A stretch of DNA of 64,000 nucleotides from positions 248,001-312,000 of the forward strand of contig JAZKHE010000004.1 of assembly GCA_040385525.1 (NCBI GenBank), read 5' to 3'. Positions 1 to 8,892 of this stretch are shown here, piece by piece (positions within the stretch are counted from its first letter, which is position 1; each line of letters opens with the position of its first letter). Position numbers and translations under genes: made by a program. Under the pieces are notes generated by a model that was not told the origin of the DNA, ran no database searches, and saw nothing but the letters and a program-made list of their open reading frames with translations. The stretch is from JAZKHE01 sp040385525. Its GTDB lineage: Bacteria; Bacteroidota; Bacteroidia; UBA4408.

Positions 1-264
1 ATCATTAATAACCGCTAAATCTTCTAAATTATCAGTCTTTGCCATAACAGATGCTGTGTGGATAACAACATCAATTTTATCTTTTAAGCTAATATTAAAT
101 AAATTATTTACTTCAGTTTCATTTAATAAATCAACATTAAAACAATTACTATTAATAGCTTTTCCACTCCTATACGTTCCAAAAACTTCTATTCCTTTTT
201 TATCAAAAAAATGAAATAAAGCATTTCCTACAAAACCATTAACACCTGTTATTAATATTCTCAT
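1..264 (-). CDS. NAD-dependent epimerase/dehydratase, N-terminal fragment cut by window edge
   Basis: Translating the minus strand from the ATG at 264 gives an open frame to the left edge. The product starts MRILITGVNGFVGNALF, where TGVNGFVG is the GxxGxxG nucleotide-binding turn of the extended short-chain dehydrogenase family; the later VIHTASVMAK stretch fits beta-4 of the same Rossmann fold. About 88 residues are visible; the catalytic YxxxK would lie outside the window. The start codon overlaps the stop of the ATP-grasp gene upstream (TAATG at 266-262), so the two are probably translationally coupled. The context suggests nucleotide-sugar modification. The substrate cannot be told from this fragment. 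Confidence 0.8.
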   Translation of the reverse strand, partial: MRILITGVNGFVGNALFHFFDKKGIEVFGTYRSGKAINSNCFNVDLLNETEVNNLFNISLKDKIDVVIHTASVMAKTDNLEDLAVIND

Positions 265-1247
265 TATGAAGCTGGAATAAAAAATTCATCATAATATCTA
301 ACCACAGTTCCTTCTGTTAAATCAAAATTTTGCTCTTTATTAAATAATAATAAGTTGATAATATACTCTACTTCTTTAAAGCCAAATAAAGAACGAATAT
401 AGGTAGTTCCTGAATGTCTACTGTTAATTTCAAAAATTTTTGGAACACCATTTTTATCTAACCTCAACTGAAAATTGCAGGCTCCAAATGGTTTTAAAAT
501 GCTTGCTACTTTTATTAAATAATCTGTAATAATTTTTGGATATTCTTTATTATAATGAGAGATATAAGTATTACCAGCCTTAAGACTTCTGTTTAGCACA
601 ATTACTTTTTTAACCTCATTATTTAAAAATATAACACCGCAAGTAAACTCAGTTTCTTCTGTACCAACGCACTCTTGTATTACAGCATCTTTAACCGAAT
701 TGATGGCATTATTAAGTTGAATTTCGTTATCAACTTTACTTACTCCAACACTTCTTGCGCCTTTACGTGGCTTTACAATAACAGGATAATTTAATTTTAT
801 TTTATCTAATTCATTTGGCAACCAAGAATCTGGATGATAAAGATTGTTTTCTTTTAAAAATTGATAGGTTAAATATTTATCGTCAGCTATGCTAATAACT
901 TGGTCAGAACTAACCATTACAATTGCTCCAGTTGCATCTTCAACCACTTTTTTATATTTAGCAAGCAGTGGTAATTCGAAATCAACACCTATAAATAAAA
1001 GCTTAATTTCATTTTCCTGAATTGTTTTTATAATTACGTCAAGCCATTCCTGCTCTGTTACATTCGACTTTAAAATATCAGGCAATAAATAGTTTTTTTT
1101 GCACCAAAATGAGCCAACAGTATTTGTAAAATAATCAAAACCGATAAAATCAATTTTACTGTTTAAATCGGAACGCACAACCGATTTTATAATCGCTTGC
1201 CCAATTAAACTACCAGTACCTGTAACTCCTATATTTATTTTACTCAT
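264..1247 (-). CDS. ATP-grasp domain ligase (surface-sugar locus, copy A)
   Basis: A 327-residue ATP-grasp enzyme. The N-terminal pre-ATP-grasp Rossmann-like segment carries VTGTGSLIGQ (8-17). The central ATP-binding part has DDKYLTYQFL (122-131) and the IVKPRKGARSVG loop, where K159 is the likely ATP-contacting lysine. The C-terminal FEINSRHSGT stretch supplies the metal-binding E and N. The family joins a carboxylate to an amine or thiol through an acyl phosphate; the substrate here is unknown. It starts 1 nt after the phosphatase gene stops and overlaps the next epimerase by 1 nt. It is a paralogue of the ATP-grasp gene at 23567-24550: same length, and the same SGT...IR...FGFK pattern near the end. 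I infer that it attaches an amino acid or similar group to an amino sugar, without direct proof. Confidence 0.85.
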   Translation of the reverse strand: MSKINIGVTGTGSLIGQAIIKSVVRSDLNSKIDFIGFDYFTNTVGSFWCKKNYLLPDILKSNVTEQEWLDVIIKTIQENEIKLLFIGVDFELPLLAKYKKVVEDATGAIVMVSSDQVISIADDKYLTYQFLKENNLYHPDSWLPNELDKIKLNYPVIVKPRKGARSVGVSKVDNEIQLNNAINSVKDAVIQECVGTEETEFTCGVIFLNNEVKKVIVLNRSLKAGNTYISHYNKEYPKIITDYLIKVASILKPFGACNFQLRLDKNGVPKIFEINSRHSGTTYIRSLFGFKEVEYIINLLLFNKEQNFDLTEGTVVRYYDEFFIPAS

Positions 1248-1248
1248 T

Positions 1249-1881
1249 TTATTTCACTTTTGATAAAATGTAATCCATACAGATTTGTGGGTACGAATCA
1301 GATTCCATTTTATTTATTAATTTTTGTGCAGAAAATGCTTTCTTTTTTAATTCAATTTTATTTTCTTCTGTATAAAAAACACAATAATTTACTTCATTTA
1401 TATTTAATCTATTTTGCCCAACACTACCAGTATTTACTAGTGTGAACCCATTAATTTCTCTTTTAAAAATTCGATGGGAATGACCAATAAAATAATTTTT
1501 ATCAATATCTAAAATTGTATCTTCAAAAACGTAACTATTGTTTATTGTGTGACAAAAAGTAAAATCATTTAATGCATAGTTTTGTAAATATCTTTCAATC
1601 TCTTGTTTTTTGTTAAACTTCGGATAACAGAAGTCAAAAAAAGCTTTCGCAATAGGATGATTTCCTGGATAATTTCCACTGATAAAAGCTTCTTCGTGGT
1701 TACCTTGCAATAGAACTTTGTTTTTTTGAGTGCTCAATAAGTCAACACATTCGTTACTCCAAGGACCATAATTAACTACATCTCCTAAAGAAATTATCAA
1801 ATCTGAGTCTTTCTCCTCATTAAGAACAAACTCAAGAGCTGGTAAATTTCCATGAACATCGCTTATTACAAGAACCTTCAT
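1249..1881 (-). CDS. Calcineurin-like metallophosphoesterase
   Basis: A 210-residue protein of the YfcE/MJ0936-like metallophosphoesterase family. Metal-binding motifs are in order: D8-x-H10 in ISDVHGN, D34 in LGDVVNYGP, N61-H62 in GNHEE, and GHSH further on. No signal peptide is seen, so it should be cytoplasmic. It sits between the LegC-like aminotransferase and the ATP-grasp ligase with gaps of 7 and 1 nt, clearly one transcription unit. Its location suggests dephosphorylation of a sugar phosphate or another pathway intermediate; members of this family also hydrolyse phosphodiesters and nucleotides, so the substrate is open. A HAD phosphatase fills the same neighbouring position next to the other ATP-grasp gene (24552-25199). 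Confidence 0.85.
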   Translation of the reverse strand: MKVLVISDVHGNLPALEFVLNEEKDSDLIISLGDVVNYGPWSNECVDLLSTQKNKVLLQGNHEEAFISGNYPGNHPIAKAFFDFCYPKFNKKQEIERYLQNYALNDFTFCHTINNSYVFEDTILDIDKNYFIGHSHRIFKREINGFTLVNTGSVGQNRLNINEVNYCVFYTEENKIELKKKAFSAQKLINKMESDSYPQICMDYILSKVK

Positions 1882-1888
1882 TCAAATT

Positions 1889-3031
1889 TTAGTTTTGAGT
1901 AACACTACTTGGTATATTCACTAATCTATCTTCTATGTACTGAGCGTTAGTACCTTCAAAAACGATACAATTTTTAAACATTTCCAGTTTATTCATCAAT
2001 CGCCAAACTGGGCGAGTCATCACTTTATTTTCGTTGGTGAATTTTAAAAACTCATCTCTATGTTTACTATCATTTAACAATATAGCTGATAGCCAATAGT
2101 TTGATTTTGAATTTTTAGGCTCTGTAATAAATTTAATTTCAGAATTTTTAAAAAATTCAATATAACGCTCAGCCACTTTTCTTTTACTTTCTAAAAAGCC
2201 ATCTAACTGTTCTATTTGCGCTAAAGCTAATGCTGCATTAATATTTGGCATTCTGTAATTATAACCAACCTCATCATGAACAAAATCCCAGGCGTGCGGA
2301 ACTTTTGCTTGCGTTGTTAAATGTTTTAATCTTTTAGCTAATTTTTCATCGTTAGTTAAAATTGCACCACCACCACCAGATGTAATCGTTTTGTTACCAT
2401 TAAAACTTAATACGCCCATCGCACCAAATGTACCCGTATGCTTTCCTTTGTAATAAGAGCCTATTGATTCGGCAGCATCCTCAACTAAGGTAACGTTATG
2501 TTTTTTGCAAATAGATTCAATTTCATCTATTTTGCAAGGAAACCCAAAAGTATGCATGGGCACGCAAGCAGTAATTCTTTTGCCTGTATTTGTATGAATA
2601 CATACTCCATTTTCTTTTTTTGTTTCTTGCTCCAAAAATCTTGATAAAGAATCAGGACACATTCCTAAAGTTTCCAAATCTATATCAACAAATAAAGGCT
2701 GTGCCCCTATGTAACTAATAGCATTACAGGTTGCAATAAAACTTAATGGTTGTGTAATTACCAAATCGTTTTGTTTAACACCGGCAACTACTAATGCAAC
2801 GTGCAAAGCCGATGTTCCGTTTGATGTAACTACTGCGTATTTTGCACCAGTATATTCTGCTAACTTAATCTCAACATCGTTTACATACTGCCCAACCGAA
2901 GAAACAAAAGTAGAGTCGATACAATCTAATAAATATTTTTTTTCGTTGCCATTAAACACAGGTGCGTGCAATGGAACAAAATCATTCGTTTTATAAATAC
3001 TTTTTACAAACTCAACAAACTTACTATACAT
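1889..3031 (-). CDS. legC: LegC-like PLP-dependent sugar aminotransferase
   Basis: A 380-residue DegT/DnrJ/EryC1/StrS aminotransferase with full-length fold-type I architecture. SNGTSALHVAL (70-80) binds the PLP phosphate, VEDAAES carries the PLP-ring aspartate D185, and the Schiff-base lysine is K214 in NGNKTITSGGGG. Such enzymes transfer an amino group from glutamate to a 4-keto sugar nucleotide. The close resemblance to LegC-type sequences and the immediately upstream legB-like gene (8 nt overlap) support a role in making a 4-amino-4,6-dideoxy sugar, as in legionaminic-acid-type pathways. The rest of that pathway (LegH, LegG, LegI, LegF) is not in the window, so the final sugar is uncertain. 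Confidence 0.85.
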   Translation of the reverse strand: MYSKFVEFVKSIYKTNDFVPLHAPVFNGNEKKYLLDCIDSTFVSSVGQYVNDVEIKLAEYTGAKYAVVTSNGTSALHVALVVAGVKQNDLVITQPLSFIATCNAISYIGAQPLFVDIDLETLGMCPDSLSRFLEQETKKENGVCIHTNTGKRITACVPMHTFGFPCKIDEIESICKKHNVTLVEDAAESIGSYYKGKHTGTFGAMGVLSFNGNKTITSGGGGAILTNDEKLAKRLKHLTTQAKVPHAWDFVHDEVGYNYRMPNINAALALAQIEQLDGFLESKRKVAERYIEFFKNSEIKFITEPKNSKSNYWLSAILLNDSKHRDEFLKFTNENKVMTRPVWRLMNKLEMFKNCIVFEGTNAQYIEDRLVNIPSSVTQN

Positions 3032-4010
3032 TGTATAAATGCGATTTATATGATTTTCTGTTTTCTTCTTTTTTAAACCATTCTATGGTTAAATCCATTG
3101 CTTCTTCAAACTGATATTGTTGTTTCCAGTTAGTTAATTCTGTTATTTTTTTATTACAACCTAACAATCGTTCTACTTCGCTTTTAGCCGGACGTAGACG
3201 TTGATTATCACTTATAATTTTAGCGCTAGGATTAATTTTATTAATTATCATTTGCGCCATATCTCCTACTGATATTTCTGAAGAAGTAGCGATATTAACT
3301 TCTTCTCCAAGTGTTTTTTGTGATTTTGCAATTTCTAAAAAAGCATTAACAGTATCTTTTACAAATAAAAAATCGCGAGTAGGTTCAATTGCCCCTAATT
3401 TTATTTCGGTGGCACCATCCAACAATTGAGTTATAATAGTTGGGATTACAGCTCTTGCAGATTGTCGTGGACCAAAAGTATTAAATGGGCGAACTATTGT
3501 AACAGGTAAATTAAAACTTCTAAAGAAAGAATCTGACATAAAATCGGCGCCAATTTTAGATGCTGAATAAGGCGACTGACCTTGTTTTGGATGCAACTCA
3601 TTAATTGGAACATACAATGCTGTTCCATAAACTTCGGATGTTGAAGTAACTAAAACTCGTTCAATATTTAAATCGCGTGCAGCTTGCAATACGTTTAAAG
3701 TTCCTTTAATATTGGTATCTACGTAGCTATCAGGCGAATGATAACTATATGGAATTGCAATTAATGCCGCTAAATGAAATACAGTATCAACACCTTTAAG
3801 TGCAGTTCTTACTCCATTTGGATCTCTTATATCTCCACTAAAAATTTCAATTTTTTCTAATTTTTCTTTAGGAAGTGTATCTAACCAGCCCCAAGAGTTA
3901 AAAGAGTTGTAATAGACAAATGCTTTAACATCGTATCCATTATCAAGTAAGTGCTCCACCAAATGACTTCCAATAAAACCATCAGCACCTGTAACAATAA
4001 CTTTTTTCAT
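3024..4010 (-). CDS. legB: LegB-like nucleotide-sugar 4,6-dehydratase
   Basis: A 328-residue extended SDR. NAD-binding TGADGFIGSH lies at 7-16 (GxxGxxG); the catalytic pair is Y148 and K152 in SPYSASK, with the TSTSEVYGT serine/threonine segment before it. The sequence YYNSFNSWGWLD (33-44) after beta-2 is characteristic of LegB proteins, which remove water across C4-C6 of a GlcNAc nucleotide to give the 4-keto-6-deoxy intermediate. The product would be the substrate of the LegC-like aminotransferase, whose gene overlaps the 3' end by 8 nt. A short gap (60 nt) separates it from the Gfo/Idh gene upstream. The LegB assignment is strong; whether the nucleotide is GDP or UDP cannot be read from sequence. 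Confidence 0.87.
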   Translation of the reverse strand: MKKVIVTGADGFIGSHLVEHLLDNGYDVKAFVYYNSFNSWGWLDTLPKEKLEKIEIFSGDIRDPNGVRTALKGVDTVFHLAALIAIPYSYHSPDSYVDTNIKGTLNVLQAARDLNIERVLVTSTSEVYGTALYVPINELHPKQGQSPYSASKIGADFMSDSFFRSFNLPVTIVRPFNTFGPRQSARAVIPTIITQLLDGATEIKLGAIEPTRDFLFVKDTVNAFLEIAKSQKTLGEEVNIATSSEISVGDMAQMIINKINPSAKIISDNQRLRPAKSEVERLLGCNKKITELTNWKQQYQFEEAMDLTIEWFKKEENRKSYKSHLYNV

Positions 4011-4070
4011 ATATTCTTACTGTGAATATACAAATCTAATAAATTTAAGGGAAATCAGTTAGTTATTTGC

Positions 4071-5039
4071 TCAATTTATAGCTGAATTGCCATGCATAAT
4101 TTGATGACATAAATCAAAAAAATCAATTTGTTCGTCAAGCGTTTTAAATTGAGAACTATCTCCGTTTAAAAAACTAACTGTTTGAGTATAAATACCTGGT
4201 TTAAACTTAACATCTAATTCATTATTAAACTCTACTTTGTTGATTGCAACACTTCCTTTTTCTTGAATTTGTAAATCTTCCATTGGTCGCAAAATAAGTC
4301 GATGTTTTTTAGTTAAAACCTCTACACTCCATCTTCCGGGAGCTTCCCAATTTGCTTGATAAGAAAATAATTTATCGTCAATTGTTTTACCAGCACCAGA
4401 AAAAATAGACTTTTTATGCCAACTTAATTCGCCTGAAGAAAAACAAGCTATTTGCGCAGGCTTGCCTCCTAAATAAAATGCCAAATCAATTACATGAGAA
4501 GAGTTTGCTATTAGCCAATTTTCTTTAACCCCAGGCTTTTTCTCAATGTTTTCAATAGTATGTGACCATTCTGTAAACTCAAAATTAAAGGATGCTACGC
4601 CTCCATCTTCAGCAATTATTTCTTGAGCCATTTTAACCGAAGCATAAAATCTCCGATTGTAAGCAACAAATACATTAGCGTGATTACTTTTTGCAGAGGT
4701 TGAAACAGAGACTATTTCCTGTTTTGATAAACCCGCAGGCTTTTCTACTAAAATATTTTTAACCCCAAAATCAATTAACAAACGCGTTGAATTAGCTAAC
4801 TGCTCAACACCTACAGCAACTATAGCGTACTCAAATTTATCAGTACAAGTAGATAAAAAAAGCTCTAAACCACCAACATTTGGTTTAACTTCAGTTTTTG
4901 CATAAAACACATCTGCGTTTTCTTTGCTTTTACCAACAATTGTAACATTGCAGTTTAATTCTTTTAAAACAGTGTAATAGTCAATGGCCATTTGAGTTGT
5001 ACCAACTACTAACACATTTTTTTTTAGGTTATCAGACAT
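4071..5039 (-). CDS. Gfo/Idh/MocA family oxidoreductase (canonical EKP)
   Basis: A 322-residue NAD(P)-dependent oxidoreductase. The N-terminal Rossmann part begins NVLVVGTTQMA; the family-typical EKP motif is at 99-101 (LVEKPAG), followed by YNRRFY (127-132) and the ANSSHVIDLAFYLGG helix with the catalytic His/Asp region. Family members oxidise, reduce or epimerise sugars and sugar nucleotides at C2, C3 or C4. It overlaps the upstream oxidoreductase gene by 16 nt and belongs to the polysaccharide operon. The glycine motif (VGTTQMA) is weaker than in the neighbouring paralogue. Substrate unknown; a second sugar precursor separate from the LegB/LegC product is a reasonable guess. Confidence 0.85.
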   Translation of the reverse strand: MSDNLKKNVLVVGTTQMAIDYYTVLKELNCNVTIVGKSKENADVFYAKTEVKPNVGGLELFLSTCTDKFEYAIVAVGVEQLANSTRLLIDFGVKNILVEKPAGLSKQEIVSVSTSAKSNHANVFVAYNRRFYASVKMAQEIIAEDGGVASFNFEFTEWSHTIENIEKKPGVKENWLIANSSHVIDLAFYLGGKPAQIACFSSGELSWHKKSIFSGAGKTIDDKLFSYQANWEAPGRWSVEVLTKKHRLILRPMEDLQIQEKGSVAINKVEFNNELDVKFKPGIYTQTVSFLNGDSSQFKTLDEQIDFFDLCHQIMHGNSAIN

Positions 5040-5998
5040 TCGTTTATTGAATTATCTTGTTTACTAGTTTGAAGAAATGAAATAAAATTACTCAAATAAA
5101 CTTGATGTATTGCAGAAGAATCGGCGTATTGAGTAAGCTTACAATCTCCTGTTTGTAAAATATCTTCTACAACTACATTTGTTAATTGACTTTGAAAAGG
5201 AATTTCAAAAGTTTCTTCTTTCCATTGCCAGTCGTTTTCTTGCAAAGCATATCTTACTTTTGATGTAGCTCCTTCTTCAATTATATATCGTGCAATTTGA
5301 GAATTTATTTCAATAATTACTCCACTCGGTTTTGCATTAAATGAAGTTAGCGAAAAAGAATTTTTATCAAATGATCCTACAATTGTGCCTGTAAACTCAA
5401 TATATCCTGCCCTTTTGCTTTCGTGAATTGTATTGTCGAGTAAAGTGCTATTAATCAAAATATTTTTCGAATTGGATAAAAATGAAAATAAATCTAAAAA
5501 ATGAATGCCATTACAACCAAGTCCCCATGCGTTTCCCGAAACAGAAAAAGTAAATGGGTGCGTTAAATTTTGTTTTAAAGTGTTGTAAAAACTAACCATT
5601 CTTCTCGGACAATTTACCCAAGTTTTTACATTTTTACGCTCAATTAATTCAGCTACTTCATTGTATTCTGAAAGTTTGGTAAACAAAAATTTTTCAAGAA
5701 TTAAATTTTTTACTGTTGAATGTGATAACAATTGTTCTACAACACTTCTTCTAACTGATGAATTTGTTGCAACTATCGCAACATCAATATTTTTCTCGAT
5801 TTCAGTTATATTTTTATGAAATAAAATTTCACCTTTAAAAGCAATTGAAACCTCTTCAAAACGTTGTTTTGCAGTAGTTAAAGACATCTCCGATGAATCA
5901 ACAACTTGAATTTTAAACCCACTAAGTTTAGCTAATCCTTGCAAATGCCGGCTACCGAGTTGCCCAGCACCTATTACAACAATTTTAATTAATTCCAC
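5024..5998 (-). CDS. Gfo/Idh/MocA-like oxidoreductase with EKF in place of EKP
   Basis: A 324-residue Rossmann-fold protein beginning VVIGAGQLGSRHL, a clean GxGxxG cofactor site. The position of the usual EKP motif reads LEKFLF (EKF at 102-104), so the proline is replaced while the lysine stays. CPRRM and NGIHFLDLFSF further on correspond to the substrate-binding and His/Asp elements of the family. It starts with GTG at 5998 and its 3' end overlaps the second oxidoreductase by 16 nt, so the two are likely co-translated and perhaps act in sequence or as partners. Function in sugar-nucleotide oxidation or reduction is inferred from family and context. Confidence 0.8.
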   Translation of the reverse strand: MELIKIVVIGAGQLGSRHLQGLAKLSGFKIQVVDSSEMSLTTAKQRFEEVSIAFKGEILFHKNITEIEKNIDVAIVATNSSVRRSVVEQLLSHSTVKNLILEKFLFTKLSEYNEVAELIERKNVKTWVNCPRRMVSFYNTLKQNLTHPFTFSVSGNAWGLGCNGIHFLDLFSFLSNSKNILINSTLLDNTIHESKRAGYIEFTGTIVGSFDKNSFSLTSFNAKPSGVIIEINSQIARYIIEEGATSKVRYALQENDWQWKEETFEIPFQSQLTNVVVEDILQTGDCKLTQYADSSAIHQVYLSNFISFLQTSKQDNSINECLIT

Positions 5999-6017
5999 AA
6001 TTTAATTATTAATAAAA

Positions 6018-7553
6018 TTATAACTCTTTTACTTTAAATTCAATTTCTTTATTTAAAATAGCAATCCCAATAAAATCGATTAGATTAATTTTTTGTTTAA
6101 AATCAATATCAATCGTTTTAATCTGAAAATTATTTACATCAAAAGAATTGATTGAGAAAAAATCTGTTTGTGTGTATTTTTTAATCAATTCGGTATTAAC
6201 TGCTTTACCATCATAAAATTTAGATTTCCCTTGAATAAAAAGAATATTTTGTGTTGATTTTTTCTCTCTTAATAAACCTCCAATTTCATAAAATCTCCAG
6301 TTTAAATTTACAAAATCTTTATCATAAATTAAGTATGACCTGCTTCTATCTAAATTTACTAAATAAGTTGAATAAAATTTATCTTGCAGTTTTACATTGT
6401 AATAATAATTTACAAAAACACATGCTTTAGATACTATAAATACACTTAGAATTAGGCTTGAAACCAGTTTAAAAAATTTTTCATTTTTTATAAAAAAAAG
6501 CGTATTCAAACTCAAAAAAATTGAAAAGCCAATAGCTAAAAGCATATCATATCTATTCGAATAATCATAGAAATTAGGACTGACTTTTCCAACAACGGCA
6601 TAAGGAAATATACCTGAAAACATTAGCAACAAAGAAATTACTATACCTATACCATAAAATTTAAAACTTATAGTTTGCCACTTTATGTTTTTTACAAATA
6701 CATATATCAAAACAAATAGAATTAAAACAAATAAAATATTTTGAATTTGCTTTAGTACATCCCAAGTAAATAATAAAAACAAAACAAAAGACTTAGGTAT
6801 ATGACTAATTGTTTTTATTGGGCCATCAATCAACAATCTAGAAAAAGTTATTTTATTATAATTAGCATATATTGAATTAGGATTTACCCCCATAAAAAAA
6901 TGCTTAAACATCATAAAAAACAATATAGCTAGCGATGTTGTAGCTACAATTAAAATGGCATTTACTCTATCTTTTTTAAAGTCTTTTTTTAATAAAAACC
7001 AAATTACAATTACGCAGGGAACAATAAAAAAAATAAATGAATTGGTTATAAATGAAACCAATAACAAAACAAAATACAGCGCTAAGTTTTTTACTTGATT
7101 ATTTTTTAAATACTCAATTAATAAAATTAGCCCAGCAAAAAAAAGATTGAAACAAATTATATATGGCAATACTATTTGTGCAAAACAACTTCCAAAAAAA
7201 GGTAAACAGATAAAAGTGACTGTTGATAAGAAAACAAGAGTTTCATTTTCTATTATTTTTTTAATTAAAACATAAAAAAGAACAGATAAATTTATTAAAA
7301 ACAGAAATGAAAACAGACGGCTTATAAAAACAGTTTCGCCATTAATTGTATTTAAAAAATGATGAAAATGTGCAACTCCAACTTTGTAAACACCATTATC
7401 GGTAAACATTGTTTTTAATGTTTCAAAAGAAACCAAACCCGAAACGGTGTAGTCATCCCAAAGTATGCCATTAACAAAAAAAACAGGGAGATAAGCAACA
7501 GATGCTAGAAATATTACTTGATATAACTTTAGTGATACACTTTTAGAAATCAT
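6018..7553 (-). CDS. Polytopic membrane protein, GT-C-like, unknown specificity
   Basis: A 511-residue integral membrane protein with about ten hydrophobic segments spread over the first 370 residues and a soluble, probably periplasmic, C-terminal stretch of about 130 residues. Directly after the first membrane helix comes LWDDY with adjacent aspartates D33-D34, the place where GT-C glycosyltransferases (PMT, ArnT, and relatives) carry acidic catalytic or metal-binding residues. I infer a lipid-linked-sugar-dependent transferase acting on the outer face of the inner membrane, but no family was firmly recognised. It lies 41 nt downstream of the Wzt gene in the same operon, which fits a role in decorating the exported polysaccharide. 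Confidence 0.6.
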   Translation of the reverse strand: MISKSVSLKLYQVIFLASVAYLPVFFVNGILWDDYTVSGLVSFETLKTMFTDNGVYKVGVAHFHHFLNTINGETVFISRLFSFLFLINLSVLFYVLIKKIIENETLVFLSTVTFICLPFFGSCFAQIVLPYIICFNLFFAGLILLIEYLKNNQVKNLALYFVLLLVSFITNSFIFFIVPCVIVIWFLLKKDFKKDRVNAILIVATTSLAILFFMMFKHFFMGVNPNSIYANYNKITFSRLLIDGPIKTISHIPKSFVLFLLFTWDVLKQIQNILFVLILFVLIYVFVKNIKWQTISFKFYGIGIVISLLLMFSGIFPYAVVGKVSPNFYDYSNRYDMLLAIGFSIFLSLNTLFFIKNEKFFKLVSSLILSVFIVSKACVFVNYYYNVKLQDKFYSTYLVNLDRSRSYLIYDKDFVNLNWRFYEIGGLLREKKSTQNILFIQGKSKFYDGKAVNTELIKKYTQTDFFSINSFDVNNFQIKTIDIDFKQKINLIDFIGIAILNKEIEFKVKEL

Positions 7554-7594
7554 TTTAAAGATTTTTATAAGTGGATGACTTTTTTAAAATATTT

Positions 7595-8890
7595 TTAGCC
7601 ATTAATTAAACGAATTGATGATTCTTGAATAAAACCTTTAGGTCTGTTTAACAATCCTGAATGCCAATAATCACCCCGCATAACATTCATAATTTTTGCA
7701 TCATTTAAGCTATCAATAACATTATGTGGCGTATTAAAAGCTTTTTTCTCGCTTAATAAATAACAAATTTTGTATTTGCCACCTCTAAAAATCAAGCGAG
7801 GAATTTCGATTTCAAAACAACCCTTTTCAGGTATTTTGTCAAACTTTGTTCCTTGTTCATCTGTTGCAATGGTTGTTACAATTTCATCATTTTCGTTTAG
7901 TAACTGCAAAACAAAAGTTAATTGAGAAGCGTCAACTTCACCATACTTTTCAAAATAAAATTTAATTTTATAATATTCTCCTGAACTCAGCTCATCAACT
8001 AATAAATTAGATTCGTTAATAAACTGAATATCGTAAATTTTCATTTTACCATTTCCTTTTCTATCAGTTCTTTCTGACAATTCGGTTTGGCTTAACGATT
8101 CGCTTTTTTGAGAATAAAAATTAATAGCTTCTTCGTTTGTTCCTGAAAAAGTATGTCTACCGTTTTCTAAAACAATACCATGTGTACAAAGTCCTTTAAC
8201 TGCAGCCATATTATGGCTAACAAACAGCACTGTTCTGCCCTGCCCGCTCACATCTTTCATTTTGCCTAAACACTTTTTTTGAAACTCAGCATCACCAACA
8301 GCTAAAACCTCATCAACAATTAAAATTTCTGGCTCTAAATGTGCAGCTACTGCAAATGCTAAACGCACATACATTCCACTACTATATCGTTTTACGGGAG
8401 TATCAATGTACCTTTCAACACCACTAAAATCAATTATTTCGTCAAATTTACTTGAAATTTCTTGTTTAGTCATTCCTAAAATTGCACCATTCAAAAAAAC
8501 ATTTTCTCTTCCCGATAAATCAGGATGAAAACCTGTACCTACTTCTAACAAAGATGCAATTCTTCCTTTGGCTTTAACATCGCCAATGGTTGGGCTAGTT
8601 ACTCTTGATAATATTTTTAAAAGGGTAGATTTTCCAGCACCATTTTTCCCAATAATACCAAGCACCTCACCTTGTTTTACTTCAAAATTTATATCTTTTA
8701 AAGCCCAAACAAAATCGCTTAACCCTTTTTGGCTACGATCGTTAACATCTCCTACTTTTAAGTACGGATCTTCTTTACCTCTAACAGTTGCCCACCAACG
8801 ATTTAAATCGTGTGAAATAGTTCCGGTACCAACTTTACCCAATCTATATTGCTTACCTAAATTCTCAACTTTTATTACTACATCAGCCAT
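7595..8890 (-). CDS. wzt: Wzt-like polysaccharide ABC transporter ATPase with C-terminal sugar-binding domain
   Basis: A 431-residue ABC ATPase. Walker A is GKNGAGKS (81-88), the signature is YSSGM (169-173), Walker B with the catalytic Glu is ILIVDEVLAVGD (189-200), and the switch histidine is H226 in SHNMA. The extended region before the P-loop (20-65) is typical of TagH/Wzt/KpsT-type exporters. Residues about 275-431 form an extra beta-rich domain like Wzt-C, which in O-antigen systems binds the non-reducing end of the finished, often capped, glycan. It starts 2 nt after the permease gene. Together they should export a polysaccharide made in the cytoplasm on undecaprenyl phosphate across the inner membrane. 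Confidence 0.92.
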   Translation of the reverse strand: MADVVIKVENLGKQYRLGKVGTGTISHDLNRWWATVRGKEDPYLKVGDVNDRSQKGLSDFVWALKDINFEVKQGEVLGIIGKNGAGKSTLLKILSRVTSPTIGDVKAKGRIASLLEVGTGFHPDLSGRENVFLNGAILGMTKQEISSKFDEIIDFSGVERYIDTPVKRYSSGMYVRLAFAVAAHLEPEILIVDEVLAVGDAEFQKKCLGKMKDVSGQGRTVLFVSHNMAAVKGLCTHGIVLENGRHTFSGTNEEAINFYSQKSESLSQTELSERTDRKGNGKMKIYDIQFINESNLLVDELSSGEYYKIKFYFEKYGEVDASQLTFVLQLLNENDEIVTTIATDEQGTKFDKIPEKGCFEIEIPRLIFRGGKYKICYLLSEKKAFNTPHNVIDSLNDAKIMNVMRGDYWHSGLLNRPKGFIQESSIRLING

Positions 8891-8892
8891 GT

